From Micromussa lordhowensis (taxonomy: Eukaryota > Cnidaria > Anthozoa > Scleractinia > Lobophylliidae), in assembly GCA_964020085.1 (NCBI GenBank), contig OZ026599.1, positions 33,124,229 through 33,188,228 of the forward strand: a stretch of DNA of 64,000 nucleotides, in the 5' to 3' direction. Position 1 is the first letter of the stretch; each line of letters opens with the position of its first letter. This document shows positions 34,501-45,130 of the stretch, piece by piece. Made by a program: the position numbers and the translations under genes. The notes below the pieces were generated by a model. It saw only the letters and a program-made list of their open reading frames with translations, was not told where the DNA came from and searched no databases.

Positions 34501-37028
34501 GTTTCGTGTTTCTCTACTGTCATTTTAAGCGTGGTGTTGACTTTGACCTGTTCCGAGAATTCTAGACTTTTGTCATTTTGCTCTTGTTTGCTCTGGGTGA
34601 GTTTCGAGTTATAATGGTTGAGATATTCCTTCAACTTGTCGCGCTCAAGAGTTAGAGTCTCTACCTTTTTCTGCAGCTTCTCGACTTCCAGGTTCAGTTC
34701 ATCTTGCCGTCCTTGAAGATCGGTGCTCGTTCTATTAAGAACATCTTCTTCCTTTTCCAGGAGGTTGATTTTGTTCTCCAAATCAGCTGCTTTTCTCTCC
34801 CAATCTTCTTTTTCTGCATTGGCCCCGTTTAGATCCCTCTGCAATGAAGCTATCTTGTTCTCACTGTCTTTGATGTCACTATGAAGATGTTCTTCAATCG
34901 TTTGCAATCTGCTGTTTTCAATTTCAAGTTCATAGATTCTTCGACGGAGAGGTGCCAGGTCGCTTTGAAGTTGTCGTGTCTGACTGTCCGAGAAGGTCAC
35001 GTCTACTGATGTCAGCTGTTCTTCGTTACCTGCTCGTTTGATTTCCACGTGCTGGAGTTTTTCAAGAACACCAGCAAGTTCAACCTCTGTGTTGGTCCTT
35101 TCTTTTATAGCCTTTTCTAACTGAGCTTCGAGCTTGCTGATGTTATTTTCTTTGTCGTAAATCTCCTTTTTCAAGCGCTTTATTTCGCCATCTTTATAAT
35201 CGCAATCGTCCCGAGCACTAAAAAGGTCTGTTTGACTGGTATCGTACTGCGATTTAAGTTCCGACAATCTCTCAACGAACTCGTCAAGCTTGGTGTTCAC
35301 TTGCATCAGCTCATTCTTGTACTGTTCCACTTCTTCCTGAGCTTGAGAAAACCTCTTCCTCAAATTCTCGGCCATCTTGCGTTCCTTGGTACTTTTGTCA
35401 GACCATTCTTGCAACTGATTTTCAAACACTGTCTTATCCTTGAACGTAGTGTCCAACTCGCCTTCCAGTCGTAACAACTTCTGTCGGAGATCGGCATTCT
35501 CCTTTTGAAGGTATTTCTTTTCTTCCTCCGATTCTCTTGACTTACTCTCTAGCTCCCCAATTCTTATAGACACGTGGTCGAAATCTCTTTGTACAGATTC
35601 TTTCTCCTGTTCACTGACTTTGTGATCACTGTTGAGATCCCCATATTTCCTCTGATGCTCCAGAACATCCTCATAAAGCTTTTCCATTTCCCTATTCAGC
35701 TGCTCCAGTTTCATTTCAAGCTTGGCAATGGTGTCTTCTCGAACATCGATGTCGTGCTGCAGCTGAACAATTTTTGCTTTCTGATCGCTGATGATGCTGT
35801 CTTTCTTAATAATCTCCTTCTTGTCGTGCTCAATTGTCCTCTCTGCCTTGGCCAGCTTGCTTATTAGGTCATTATGCTCGTTTTTGAGTCGTCCATAGTT
35901 CCCCTTTTCACTTTCAAGTTGAATGGCAATTTTGTTTCTCTCCCTAATCTCCTCCTCGTACTTGTTCTCCCAGTTGTTGACATCCTTAGAAACCATATCG
36001 AGTTTCCCCTTTAAATCGTAGTTCTCACCTTCAAGTCGCTTGACTATAACGCCTAGCTCTTCGAAATTCTTCTTGAGCGTTTTCTTTTCTTCATCAAGCA
36101 TATCATCTCCTAACGAGACAAACGCGGAAACTTCAGGTGGAGCCGTCTGAAGGTGCACATCGCTTTGCACAACAGTTATGTTGTAGCTTGATTCCTGTGC
36201 TTCGGCCAGCCGTTTATAGAGTTCATTTTCCAGATCTCGTATTTTTAATTGTGCAGCAAGAAGATCTGCTTCAAACTGGCTGTTTTTGTCTCGAAGCGAT
36301 CTTTCTACTTCCTGTAATGACGACACCTTCTCCTCTGTCTTGTTACGTGCGTCAACAGCCATTCTGATATCATATTCGGCCCGGGTTAGCTTCTCCATAA
36401 GGTCGATCTTCTCCTGACGCAGTTTTTCAATGGACCGCTCGTATTCGTCGCACCGGTCATCAGCCTGATTGAGGTCCAAGAAAAGTTGATTACTCCTCTT
36501 CTGAACAACCTCCAGGGTGGCTTCGGACTTGTTAAGCTTCTGTTTAAGCTCTAGAATAGTCTTGTTCTGAAGATCGGTGATAGTAATTTCCAACTTCTCG
36601 ACCAGCTTTACCTTGCTGAGAAGCTCCTCTTTTTGCGAGTCGGCCTTCTTCTGACGTTCCACCAAAATCTTCTGCAAGTCGCCGATTTTGATACTCTTTT
36701 CACGGAGTTCTGCCCTTAACTTCTCGTTTTGAGTGTTAACATCCTCTTTCTGTCGCGCGAGGCTGTCCCTCTCTACATTGTACTTCTCAGTTAACAGCTC
36801 CATGTGCCTCTTGATTTTAACATTCTCTCTCTGACATTCTTGGTACTTGCCCTCCATGCCATCAACGCTAGTCATAAGCTGCTTATGTTCGAGTAACAGC
36901 CTTTGGTATTCCTCTGCCCATTCATGATTGGTCTGCGTTATCAACGCAATGCCCGCTTCTTCGTCTTTAACGACCGTTGTGGTCACACTTTCTGTCAGTA
37001 AGCTCTCAAACTCAGCAGTACTGGACAT
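28587..37028 (-). CDS. Gene B: giant coiled-coil protein, paralogue of gene C (2,813 aa)
   Basis: A single exon, uninterrupted to TAG (28587-28589). I choose the ATG at 37026-37028 (MSSTAEFESLLTESV; context AGCACCATGT) over the in-frame ATG at 37184. The latter lies upstream of a splice acceptor shared with gene C, and the C protein also begins MSS. Conserved with C: VVKDxEAGIALITxTNHEWAE near residue 19, then heptad-like coil over about 2,600 residues. Non-helical hinges match those of C, for example SYNITVVQSDVHLQTAPP (about 281-298), VANVSFVQSAQWF, NVEATYVAATGFEFG and VDSVLPMMFDDD. The C-terminal about 200 residues are non-helical with DKRRRQRQ and EGLMNRFGGLYRSTSEG, then a charged Ser/Thr/Asp-rich end. 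No enzyme or membrane domain. Probably a soluble structural or tethering protein that dimerises; orthologue not recognised. Confidence 0.88.
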   Translation of the reverse strand: MSSTAEFESLLTESVTTTVVKDEEAGIALITQTNHEWAEEYQRLLLEHKQLMTSVDGMEGKYQECQRENVKIKRHMELLTEKYNVERDSLARQKEDVNTQNEKLRAELREKSIKIGDLQKILVERQKKADSQKEELLSKVKLVEKLEITITDLQNKTILELKQKLNKSEATLEVVQKRSNQLFLDLNQADDRCDEYERSIEKLRQEKIDLMEKLTRAEYDIRMAVDARNKTEEKVSSLQEVERSLRDKNSQFEADLLAAQLKIRDLENELYKRLAEAQESSYNITVVQSDVHLQTAPPEVSAFVSLGDDMLDEEKKTLKKNFEELGVIVKRLEGENYDLKGKLDMVSKDVNNWENKYEEEIRERNKIAIQLESEKGNYGRLKNEHNDLISKLAKAERTIEHDKKEIIKKDSIISDQKAKIVQLQHDIDVREDTIAKLEMKLEQLNREMEKLYEDVLEHQRKYGDLNSDHKVSEQEKESVQRDFDHVSIRIGELESKSRESEEEKKYLQKENADLRQKLLRLEGELDTTFKDKTVFENQLQEWSDKSTKERKMAENLRKRFSQAQEEVEQYKNELMQVNTKLDEFVERLSELKSQYDTSQTDLFSARDDCDYKDGEIKRLKKEIYDKENNISKLEAQLEKAIKERTNTEVELAGVLEKLQHVEIKRAGNEEQLTSVDVTFSDSQTRQLQSDLAPLRRRIYELEIENSRLQTIEEHLHSDIKDSENKIASLQRDLNGANAEKEDWERKAADLENKINLLEKEEDVLNRTSTDLQGRQDELNLEVEKLQKKVETLTLERDKLKEYLNHYNSKLTQSKQEQNDKSLEFSEQVKVNTTLKMTVEKHETTLQAMTQRCRALEEELEHLRPELRTALARNETLEAKTKDLDSRTKVQKQTIEDLQKELREEIDSKELLEQEVDSLVYKLTVAEGNNKALSKQKNDLQSQIDDLETKLRKIKPELEQCRNKVKDKDRIISRLDAEVKDKDSQLKAAKRKISTLEDTVTSTRKESEANKSANEINRNRVQELQMQLQEMNNTTQTAVANVSFVQSAQWFTEEDFRSSSSSDERVQDLEILLKKSENREGQLKEQLRLLEDRLPKVEVDAKTAQGKVNEIQRNVSKLQKKLEEARKMLDRSNRERDYAKKELMEARTQLTLLETKGVADANEILSLQSQLDQARQRLEETHQKLLSLDEDHAHLRLAKDVHDKEKEDYNAAVGKLKGKKLDLEQRVELLESSLKSSKQTYDALREEKSKAQLELNELRQTTLADLKKNLTRMQGERDRALEDYRAAMSSIEDLDNQLAEVAVKRKELERDNDDLDSEIRHLNNEIETNRSRIEELETKSDMLNLQIQQYVKDIDELRKTKNKLEDEVADLQVNLAEKQDVINSSSVKVVNVEATYVAATGFEFGSHQDTFRDITDGKTDLKEKLKRVEMEYNVSQEQLNDYKIKLGDAEEKNYHLESNLKDTETHLKDLEMKLQETAQELNLMTDQYQSVERELELLKEELQSAQNKLSTAEAQQLTVAAKLGTVQQQLDATQKDLLDKNSVVVEKQRKINEFYAILESGDKDSDRLKQVIEELRQDIDVKDRENAKLQKYLRVAEENIAKLQVSAEEVEARLYDTEHQREEYKMKVDWFEVELEMRDRALEEAQREVDDSRDKFKTSKKEIVTLRSQLQEANANLKAAGDGNRILERRIAELQAVIDRLRNELSAGTISQSGNGNVHIDDLRNKVEEYRVKLLDFSNEKMKLELELREKDAKITHYSLPSDTSREEQDHLKDEVINLQATLKEAKKNYQKAQRDAEELQRRLVSKDNEIKRCEDKIAKLQEEKEKRKKDCADLEKKNSDLKIEYEKLKYEKNKSENELSLLKKKFQALQNQLNVVDVSKQNKDFVSRQKYQELEARSQDALREREKSRSEMAAYRTKMASVEAAVNELKSAKDILEDELHRLRNIEAEIKTKLQTSRDRHKEDKDKMLEWRKSNFSSLEQELQRAKGLIKKLEKMNAAKDHEIEDLKDDLTDREKRIAKLEDEIDGQDAIETRALDSVDIGIRGDSEALKRALDEKADAVKEAQKLKNTIWTMEHDMDILKTKGAQQEQLVAEVNSLNDKLKDELRQLKKGGREKQRSFKLDAGKSELVYQLNTLKEDKEELEKDNQELRDELNEVRSENLKLMMESKELKFDLQQLEIKLCELEMGNKLVKEENDKIRSDLLLFQSENTDLKENLSRWNDNSIQVQEAVTTVQTVDSVLPMMFDDDLDEIKRERDKLKVELEAAEDQVKILQSEREDKQTTNDRIKVELIEVKRIITEYEVDIKKLNTELENLNHELVLANQNYEDQRNENRVLFDAKENLLVETNELQTEVKGLEMQLQNLAKEKAELERQIKNPDQTPTERRSSRDLHNEKEKKIRELMEKASQLEHYIEKSVYEVSSLEEENNGLQVKINTLKDENNELYTKLSQFELDIRRDRSRIVELEKENQELQEMLGNVNAGGIDSGTENTELVLQINTLNDRNNKLQTSLEQAKQDKAELKKQLDEYSNRLDDTSRQLAVQITKYAGEQSMSLRHLVQEKDEKIEKLQQEKLEIAITLESLKEEFGAAKSSFSDIQNQNETLQLSIKTLTEDKVKLDNKLVEEMNLRKVTIAEMEAEQDILRNKINDKDNLVKKFEIQLQQLREQLATSVSSDYVSTTLIIDVSDKRRRQRQLGHSSSYKEGLMNRFGGLYRSTSEGKMSSELSQVGEPLCKQRSHGDLNNVRSTEHLAKEIVVSTSVVTTESQLRSTTQDSSSRPTSDVKDEKSARKESDKDSGDQESETGRRNRADCKQN

Positions 37029-37128
37029 GGTGCTAAGGTCACCTACACGGTCTGTCGCTGAAAGCGTGACAGTCTGTCGTCCTGGACTTGCAAATGCAAC
37101 TTGAGATGCAACTGTATCGTCAAACACG
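37029..37128 (-). other. Gene B 5' UTR part of the main exon, with splice acceptor
   Basis: In gene orientation TTGCATTACAG (acceptor, AG at plus 37129-37130) is followed by CGTGTTTGACGATACAG. Gene C has TACATTGCAG followed by ATTGTTAGACGATATC at the matching distance. The shared GTTNGACGATA just after AG shows that both genes kept a 5'-UTR intron, so transcripts should start in an upstream non-coding exon. Confidence 0.6.
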
Positions 37129-37730
37129 CTGTAATGCAAGAGACGGTATGAATGATTTTTAAGAATTATTATATGGGTTTTCATTTTTACAAGGGAACAT
37201 CAAGTCACCGTCAATAAAACTGAGGCAAGTCGTTGATAAACTTGTATTCTTGTATTTAAACTCTTTCTTTGTTTCTTTGGATCAATTGCGCAAGCCATGG
37301 CGACGTCATACTTTAATTTGTTTGTTGTTCTGGTACTACACGTAAAATATATTGCTGGGTTATCAATTTTTTCTAGCATAACCCATGCCGGCTGCTTACC
37401 AATTTGAATGAAATATTTACTAAGCTTACTGTCTTGTATACGATGTTTCTCAGTTGTACCAATCCTTGTAATTCAAAGTGCTTCATATACAATTATTCCA
37501 AGAGCGCACGTTGGACATCAGATGATAGATAACCAATGAGGTACGCAGCCTCGAGTTGGCTATAATCATCTCAGGCAACAAGCCTGATATTGATTATAAA
37601 TTAACCGTCGTCGGGGCACCAACAGTTTCTCCAAACAACGAGAAAATTTCAATTTTAAAACCTAGTGAAAACCCTTTCCCGCTCTGCACTCATCTGATAA
37701 CCAACATATTTTGAAATTATATATAGAGGA

Positions 37731-37740
37731 TATTACATGA

Positions 37741-37772
<32 letters not shown>

Positions 37773-37817
37773 TTCAACTCGATATCTCACGAGTGAGCGC
37801 AGCGAACGAGTGAGATG

Positions 37818-37852
<35 letters not shown>

Positions 37853-38205
37853 CAAGCGAGCATGTAATATTCTGTTTATTACATAAACATACTAATGAAG
37901 ACGTTTTTGACGATTTTCCGAAGATTTCCGACCACTTTCCGAAGATTTCCGAAGATTCGCCAAAATTGTTCCGAAGGTAAGGCGAACGTTTCCGAACATT
38001 TTCGGAGATTTTCCGAAGATTACCGAAGATTTCCGAAGATTTCCGAGGATGCACCGATGATGTTTCGATCATACAGTAACATATCTAAGTACTTTTTAAG
38101 GGATTAAGGAACCATAGCAATAGCGATCATTTTAGTAGCTATGGTAACCATAACGACGGTGATCTCTTCACGTGTGAAGATAACATGTTATCTTCACGTG
38201 TGAAG

Positions 38206-38254
<49 letters not shown>

Positions 38255-38260
38255 GTAATA
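37731..38260. mobile_element. 530-bp composite repeat with hairpin and TTCCGAAGA minisatellite
   Basis: Bounded by TATTACAT and its reverse complement ATGTAATA. The left part (37731-37870) is a near-perfect palindrome: GTGGATATGAATTTTATCTT and TCGAGTGTTCAACTCGATAT pair across GAGTGAGCGCAGCGAACGAG. The middle (37915-38050) is an irregular tandem array of an 11-bp TTTCCGAAGAT-type unit. The right part has TCTTCACGTGTGAAGA twice around TAACATGTTA (38165-38206). It lies in the presumed 5' intron/upstream region of gene B. Confidence 0.7.
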
Positions 38261-38404
38261 AATATATATATTTTGTTTTATTAACGAAATGATTAATTGC
38301 GACAGAAAGGGCTTCAATTTCTGTCTGTTGTCTGTAAAAATCTTTATCTTGGCTTATTGCTGAAGCTAAGTGATATACTTGTGACGGGGGGTGAGATACT
38401 TGCT

Positions 38405-38545
38405 TTTGTTTCGTCCCGGCAAAAGGGAGTCTTCAGAGACCGTTCTGCTCGGCAAACTCGCTGAGCATCGCGCTTAAAGTCCCGTTCGCTAACAAAATGA
38501 TGACAGCAATCTCGCATAAAGAGTCTCTTTGTCGGGACAAAACGA
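38405..38545. repeat. Imperfect inverted repeat
   Basis: TTTGTTTCGTCCCGGCAAAAG near the left is mirrored on the right, which reversed reads TTTCGTTTTGTCCCGACAAAG; GAGTCTTC/GAGACTCT extends the match. Probably another small MITE; boundaries not defined. Confidence 0.4.
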
Positions 38546-41500
38546 AAGCGCTGCGTCCGGACTAGCCACGAGCAATGTATTATCACAAGTGACTGTCAAT
38601 TTTTGTTGTGAATGCCCGAGAAATTGCAAAATTATGGTTTGAGCATAGAGTACACTGGATCACCGAGGATGGCGAAGTTCTTGTCTATAAAACAGCTGAT
38701 CTGATGTAGGGGAATGCTGCACCCACCCCTTCGTATGTATTGCCAAGAAATAGAGGGCGCTTTCAATTCGATGAAAAATTCCAATTTGAACTGCCAGTGA
38801 AGAATGGAACAGCATTTTCTGGAATTTCCGGAAAGGACAACGACCAACAAGTTATACCGAAGTGTTTGGAAATTTCTTACTGGGAATTTCCGTTCTATTT
38901 GACTTTCTTCCAGGAATTTTTGGTTGAATGGTTCGCTTTTCCACAATTCAACAATTTCCGGATTTAGTAAAGACATCCCTACCACTTTTCCCTTTCAAGT
39001 TTTCGGAATATTTGGTTAAATGGAAATCAAATCAATCTAAAGTCGTTGTGTTATGTATAGTCAGACAAACAAGATGTTTTTCAATAAATTTTTCTTCCCA
39101 TTTTTCCTTTGACATGAGGTAAAATGAGCCAAAATGAGGTACAAAAATACAAATACAGCGGTGCAAAACAAGATGGAATACTTCTACAACTTTGCCATCT
39201 GTTTAAACCATGGCATCTGTTAGGAAAGGCGAAGCCGCGTGTATTTCTAGCTCTAACGCTCCTGAAAGACGTAGCCATCTTAGCGGAACACTTGTTAACA
39301 AAAAATGTCATTGCGGTCTTCAGTGCGTCATTATTAGAATGCTACAGAAACTGAGTAATTATTTCTAAAGACTCCGCTTACGTTGCAAACGATTTTTCAA
39401 ACTACTGTACTTAAAATAAATTCTAATATATTCCATTGTAGATAAATGGCCAAAAGGTACGATGAAGGGGTTTCTAGGCACTTTTACATTCCACACAAAG
39501 TAAGTTAAAATTTGAAAAACACTGCCCACACACATAGTTGCTTGGCCGTAGCCAAAAGAAATATGACTGAGGCGATGTCCATGAGAAAAATTAAGACTGA
39601 GGCAATGTCCATGAAAAAAACTACGCCGACTGAGGCCGCGTCCATTTGCTAAATTTTCTTCCTTAGGTATTTAGGGTTTTTTGATGACTAAACGACAAAA
39701 ACGAAAAGAAATGACTGAGGTTTGTCTGTTATTAGCTACAGCCCTGAACTGCAAAACGAGAGATCCTGGGATAAAAGGAAACACACATACAACAACAATT
39801 GGGAACAGCACTTGAGCGCTGATAGTCTGTTTGTACATAGTACCAGACAAATTGCATTTTGCTAATTCTCTATTCAATAAGTAAACTGCTTCATGGTTTC
39901 CTTGGTAGACTCTTCTTCGATGAGTATTACAGCAGTTTTTGGCCTTATTTCTCTTAATTAAAACGATGGAAGGTAAATTCATACTCAGAACCAGCTGAGA
40001 GAAGCTAGTGCTTGTGCAAATAGGCATATGAAAAAATATTGAAAATATTGTACATAATTCGCGTGCGTTTACAAGCTGTTGATTATTTCCAGACCAGAAA
40101 GTCGCACAATTCGATGATTATAAATAATTATACCTCTGGAGACTTCTCGAAATCGGACGAGCGATGGAGAATTATCAAAACACAACGATTCGTGTTCCAT
40201 TATTCTCAAATTGCACGATTACATACTGGCGTTTTAGTTTAGATTGTATCAAACAAGATGCCCAAAAACTTGCCAACGTACGACAAATTGGTGCCTACCG
40301 AGGAAACAAAACAAAGTGCAAACGGATTTCGTTCAAGTAACTGCGTAATTATGAAAAAAGGATCCATCTGATATAAGTATCCACCGGAAGATAAAAACAG
40401 ATTAGTGTTTTAATACAATGATATTGATTCGTTGGAAATATCACAGGGGCTGACAAGTCTTATATCAAATGTAAGAACATAAAATATTTTCACAAAAGTA
40501 AATAATGAAGGCGAACCGTTATGTCAAAATTAAGAGACGTTTCAAGTAAATACGTTTTGTATCGAGTTGTATCGAAGTGGTGCTCATTTGACAGCTATCA
40601 TTTCCTCCTGGCAGGACATACAGGAAACAGGGGATCGCATTTGCTACTTAAGATCAAACAGTTGTTTTCTGAAATGACTATTTTTGGAAACTGTCAACAA
40701 ATTCTTTGTTGTGGATAACCACTTTCTCGACACTTGCTATAATTACTTTTCAAGAGGTAACTATTTTGGAACACTTCTGTCAATCATGAAATAAATGACC
40801 CATATTGTCTGTCAAGCAGGGAATTCGAACATGCTTATTTGCATACTTGTAAAATATCCAGAATATTGAAGTATTTGATAAAAAAAAAGAAAGAATGGTG
40901 CACAAAAGGATGCACCAAGTTGAACAGAGAAATGAGCTAGGAATGAAAGAAACCAACGTGCATGTGAAACAGGGTTGCGGCCGGTAATAGGCAAACCGAC
41001 GCACTTCCCTCAGTCATTTTTTCCGTTTCTCTTGTTTCCATTTTGAAGGGGGAAAGAAAAACATCGCTAAATACTTAGGAAAAGAATTTAAACATGGACA
41101 TTGCATCAGCCGTATTTTTTTTCCTGGCTACGCCCCTGTGAAAAGCTAGCAATGATTTAAAAAGTCCTTCTGTACCAACAAAATTGTTTCCCAATCTTTG
41201 CGTATTTTCTCTGTTTTTGTAATCAGTTCTGGTAGACAAATGCCTTTTCGTCGTATATAGTTTTGGTATTAAACAGTAATTTCTAATTACAGATCTTAAA
41301 CGTTCACTACAACAACTTTTATGTCGTTTCGATCACTACTTGTTGCTCCGGAGATGAATTTGTAAAAAGGAGTTCGTATGGCGTTCAGCTATCGAAAATA
41401 GGATAGCAATTTTTCAACGTATGTAGTTCGCCGATTCACATGATGGGAGTATTGATAGTGATTCATAACCAATACTTGTAAGGCACTTTCAGTAGAACCA

Positions 41501-41600
41501 GGCACCGACTTAAAACAATTCACTCTTCACAATGTGCTTTGATTAGCGCTTTGGGCCTTTCCATTTCAAATCATTTTCAGTTCAACCGAAATATTTTTTA
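38546..41600. other. Non-coding, probably gene B 5' intron
   Basis: AT-rich, with short open frames only and none resembling a known family. A stretch at 38.74-38.97 kb is rich in TTTCCGG/GGAATTTCC words in both orientations and may be an old repeat. The small tandem repeat at 39.56 kb is listed separately. Confidence 0.4.
39563..39645. repeat. Three-unit tandem repeat (GACTGAGGCNNTGTCCAT)
   Basis: Units start near 39565, 39595 and 39629 with spacers rich in A. A fourth partial unit (GACTGAGG) occurs at 39714. No coding meaning seen. Confidence 0.45.
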
Positions 41601-41611
41601 GCGCCACTTAC

Positions 41612-41665
41612 CTTGCTTGCAATGGTGGATGGCTTTTAGGCCATTTCAAGTTTCGTTTCTCTCGA
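41612..41665 (-). other. Candidate first (non-coding) exon of gene B
   Basis: In gene orientation TTGCAAGCAAG|GTAAGTGGC is a strong donor (plus strand ACTTAC at 41606-41611). About 80 bp upstream is a TATA-like TTAAATATAA (plus 41689-41698), so a start near 41,660 would give a short 5' exon. It would define a 4.5-kb 5' intron to the acceptor at 37129. No comparable pair was found elsewhere in the interval, but nothing proves the link. Confidence 0.25.
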
Positions 41666-42895
41666 ATTCCGACTGGAGCAGTCGCGAGTTATATTTAAGG
41701 GCGTTGGCGAGGTAGGATTTCGTGCCTCGGCTCTTAATATTTCGCAACACCGAAGCGAATTCACAGATGAATCATGATGCGCTGGAATCAGTGCACAAAA
41801 TTTCGTATGTAGTATCCATGCAGACAATTTATAAACAATAATTAGTTTCCTGTAAGGTATCCTGAAATATACTGCTGGTGGTTATTCCAGGGTTCAGGTT
41901 TCAATACGGACTCCAAGAAAGAAAATGGAGAAAAAAAAAGTTGACGAAAGCGGGTCCCGTTTAGCCAAAATCGTAAAGCGAAAAAAGTATAATACTTACA
42001 AACAGAATTCTACAATAAAACAGGATCATTTGATCTTTTTCACGTTGATCATTTTTCTGTCGTTCGATTTTCTGTTTAAACCTGATACGTTTTGTAGTGA
42101 TGTTGTGTTTTGCTCAACCAATAGGCGCATTTAAAAGGAAATAGTTTGTGCCACTTGCTTGGAGCTAGCAATGAATGCCGGTAAGCAGTTATATTTCCTA
42201 GGGGTAATAAGAACTTACTACAATGATGCTTTCTTGTTCAATTTTTCCAGCGGTTGGAGGTCACCCTTTAGAGATACGATAAATCATCTTCATTGCAGGT
42301 TAGGTTTGTGTGAAGAACTGCGATGACAACGACGATGTGATCTTTATTACGTCAGAATTAGTTTAAAACGTTAATTAAACAAGCTTACAACTGTAATTAT
42401 GTTTGACATCCTGTCTTCCTTAAGTTCCTGACAAGGTATCTTGATTGAAAATGAAAATGACAGTTGAAAATTATTAGACATTATTTATTTGGAGGGAAAA
42501 TGCTCCTGGCAGGTCAGGGTCACCTAGTTTCCATGGTGATACCACCCAAGAGAGCTATTCGTACACTTCTTTATGAATAACAGGGTCTGTCGGAACTGTT
42601 TACATGAAATCACCAAGTGAGCTTGGGGGTGGGTTGGGGGGCAGGGTAACATTGTCACTCACTATGAAGATAAGGTGCATGAACCTGGGGAGGGTGGGAG
42701 GGTGAAGGCAAGCCATTTCTCAGTCTGTCACCAAGTATCAGATGGACTTGCTTAACAAGGACAATTTGAAGCGTATAGAGCATGCGCGTAGCCGGAATCT
42801 CTGCAGGCAAGAACAGCTATTTTAATATCAACGGGGAAAGAGGGTAATTTTCTTACCAGGAAAATCAAATAAGATAGCATAAGATAGCACATCAC

Positions 42896-42926
42896 CAGGA
42901 GCCTATCACCAGGTGATGGGCTCCTG
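42896..42926. repeat. Hairpin with 14-bp arms
   Basis: CAGGAGCCTATCACC is followed by AGGTGATGGGCTCCTG; reversed, the second half reads CAGGAGCCCATCACCT, so only one base pair is mismatched. No T run follows; no gene nearby. Confidence 0.5.
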
Positions 42927-43062
42927 ACATCACACAAGATAGCCCTTTTGAACGAGTAGTTGCACTATCGCCTTTAAGCCTTTGTAATTTATACTTTTGT
43001 ACTGATGGAATGTCGCAGATTCAAGCATCCTGAACGACTAAAAGTTGAACAATGAAATGATA

Positions 43063-43318
43063 TTTTCTAACGACGGCTTTTCGTATTGAACGAACACTGG
43101 TTATTTTTGTCAGCTGTAAAACCTTTAAAATTGAATGACAACTAGAAGACAAACTTTCTAATGTATTTAAGCTTACTCAAGGATCTACTTGTATATGTTT
43201 TCTAACGATGTTTTCGTATTGAACGAGCATTGGTTATTTTTGTCAGCTGTAAAACCTTTAAAATTGATTGACAACTAGAACATAAAGTTTCTAATGTGCT
43301 CACTCAAGGGAAATGTTT
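43063..43318. repeat. 135-bp tandem duplication
   Basis: TTTTCTAACGACGG (43063) and TTTTCTAACGATG (43198) begin two copies that share TTTCGTATTGAACGA, TTATTTTTGTCAGCTGTAAA and GACAACTAGAA. The copies differ by scattered substitutions and small indels, so the duplication is not recent. Confidence 0.65.
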
Positions 43319-43319
43319 T

Positions 43320-45130
43320 GTCGAACTAACAAAACTAGTAATTGTCTTTAATGACTTGAAAAAACGTAGGAGTAGCTGGAAATTAGAGCATACTCGATTT
43401 TGTCAGTTTTACCAAGGAATTTAAGTTCTGACGTGACCATCAATCAAAAAATGCCAATCTTTATTAAAGTGTAGTTTCAAAGAATTAGTTTCTCTAACAG
43501 ATACACGATCCATTTTTGTTTTCATGGCCTGGCACAAGTTGGTTAATGACAGGCTACGAAACTTAGAAGATAGCTGACTGGTTATCAGGAGTAGCATCTC
43601 TCCAACTCCAGTTGGAAATCATCTTAAGTAACCAGGAGTATCATAAATTCGTGTAGCGTGATCCATTATCTGGGGTCGACTGTGAAACAATTTCACTTGA
43701 CCGTGAAAATAACTCCTGCTCACATGAACGGAGGTCGTGTAGACGTCAGTCATCACCTTCAGCGGTTCCTTTGTTTTGCATCCAAAACAGTAGTACATAG
43801 TTTCTTAGGGTACATTCCTTTGGGATAACCAAAGGAACTGATGAATCCACTCTAGTCACGGATTTATCGGCTCCTTTCATGCACCATGATCCGGGTGATC
43901 TTGGATAACTACCCTGATCCAGATTGACCTAAACATGGCTATTAATATGCATTGCAGACCTATGTTTATTGGCCGCTTTACAGGCCTGGTAAAGGGAAGC
44001 ATCGGAGACGCGCCATGTTCCCTGAGGTAAGGTTGACTGCAGTACCTTTAATCTTATCTTACGGTAATTCCCTTGAAATTGTTCTACTATCTACTTTTTT
44101 TGACACTTAGCATATATAGTTAACATTCGTGATATGACCATTAAAAAAATGCAATAATGCAATGCTTGTTCAAATGGGGTATTTTTACTGGTTGCACGTT
44201 AAAAATCATCTTCATACAGAATTAAGTCTTGATTACTTGAAAGACACAAAATTTTATCTTGAAAGTAAAGGTTCTTTTATTCACATAAGTAGTAACATTT
44301 AAGCTGTTTTTGATTGCCTGGTTCCCTGAATATTGCACTTTTTCGGACAGTTCAGTGGTTAGCTTGAAGTCCTCGCCTTGGCCAAAATACACCCAGTATA
44401 GAACTATTTCATATTTCACCAATCATGTTCTACTATCAAACTTTTTTCCTTCTTCAAATATGTTCTTTATTAGACTGTTCTTTACAAATTCCAAAAAAAC
44501 AAAACCGGGGGTCACCGTGCTCGTTTAATAGAAAAGGAGCATTTATTTCGCTATCGAGGTTAGTTTGAAGGAAATCTCTTAGGTTTTGTACGCGCACGCG
44601 CTCATGTGCCCGCGCTAATGACGCGAAAATCGTGCGCAGTAGGGATGCGCAACGCAATACTAAGGAATTACCTTAAGCTCTACACTATGTATGGAAAAAA
44701 AAAAAGTGCCTGCAACTTTGCAACCTTTTATTACATGGATGTTTCTATGGATTTCGACACTTTGACTGTCAATAAACTGTCAAGATTAACTGCTTAGCTT
44801 AATTAAGCTTCATAGTAATTGTTTAACACTGGTGGCAGTTCATTTCTGGTGTGATTATTATGAGCTTATTGACTGAGTGGAAGGGCCGGATAAGATAATA
44901 TTTTTCTTGACTGGGGACCTGTGGCGTGCTGCAAAGTTCGTGCAAGTTAACCGAGAGCCAGTGTCCAGCCTGACCTAACTCGCTATCCCATTACCTTCTT
45001 GTGGAAAGTTGCAAACAGTTTTTTTAATGGTCTGAATTACGTGCGCTAAATGAATTGCATCTTTATTCTTTAGATATTTATATGAGGGTCACTGGTTTTT
45101 CAGTAACTACGGTTCTGTGTAATATTACCC
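43320..45130. other. Intergenic, nothing recognised
   Basis: No gene, RNA or structured repeat was recognised. Short open frames (up to 72 codons) have no family resemblance. Confidence 0.4.

Noticed and set aside
37029..37184. N-terminal extension of gene B by 52 codons from an upstream ATG
   Set aside because: The extra ATG lies beyond a splice acceptor that is conserved in gene C, and C has an in-frame stop in the matching region, so this stretch is intron plus 5' UTR.
37915..38050. CRISPR-like array from the regular TTCCGAAGA repeats
   Set aside because: Units are about 11 bp without unique spacers, in a eukaryotic genome; it is a minisatellite inside a mobile repeat.
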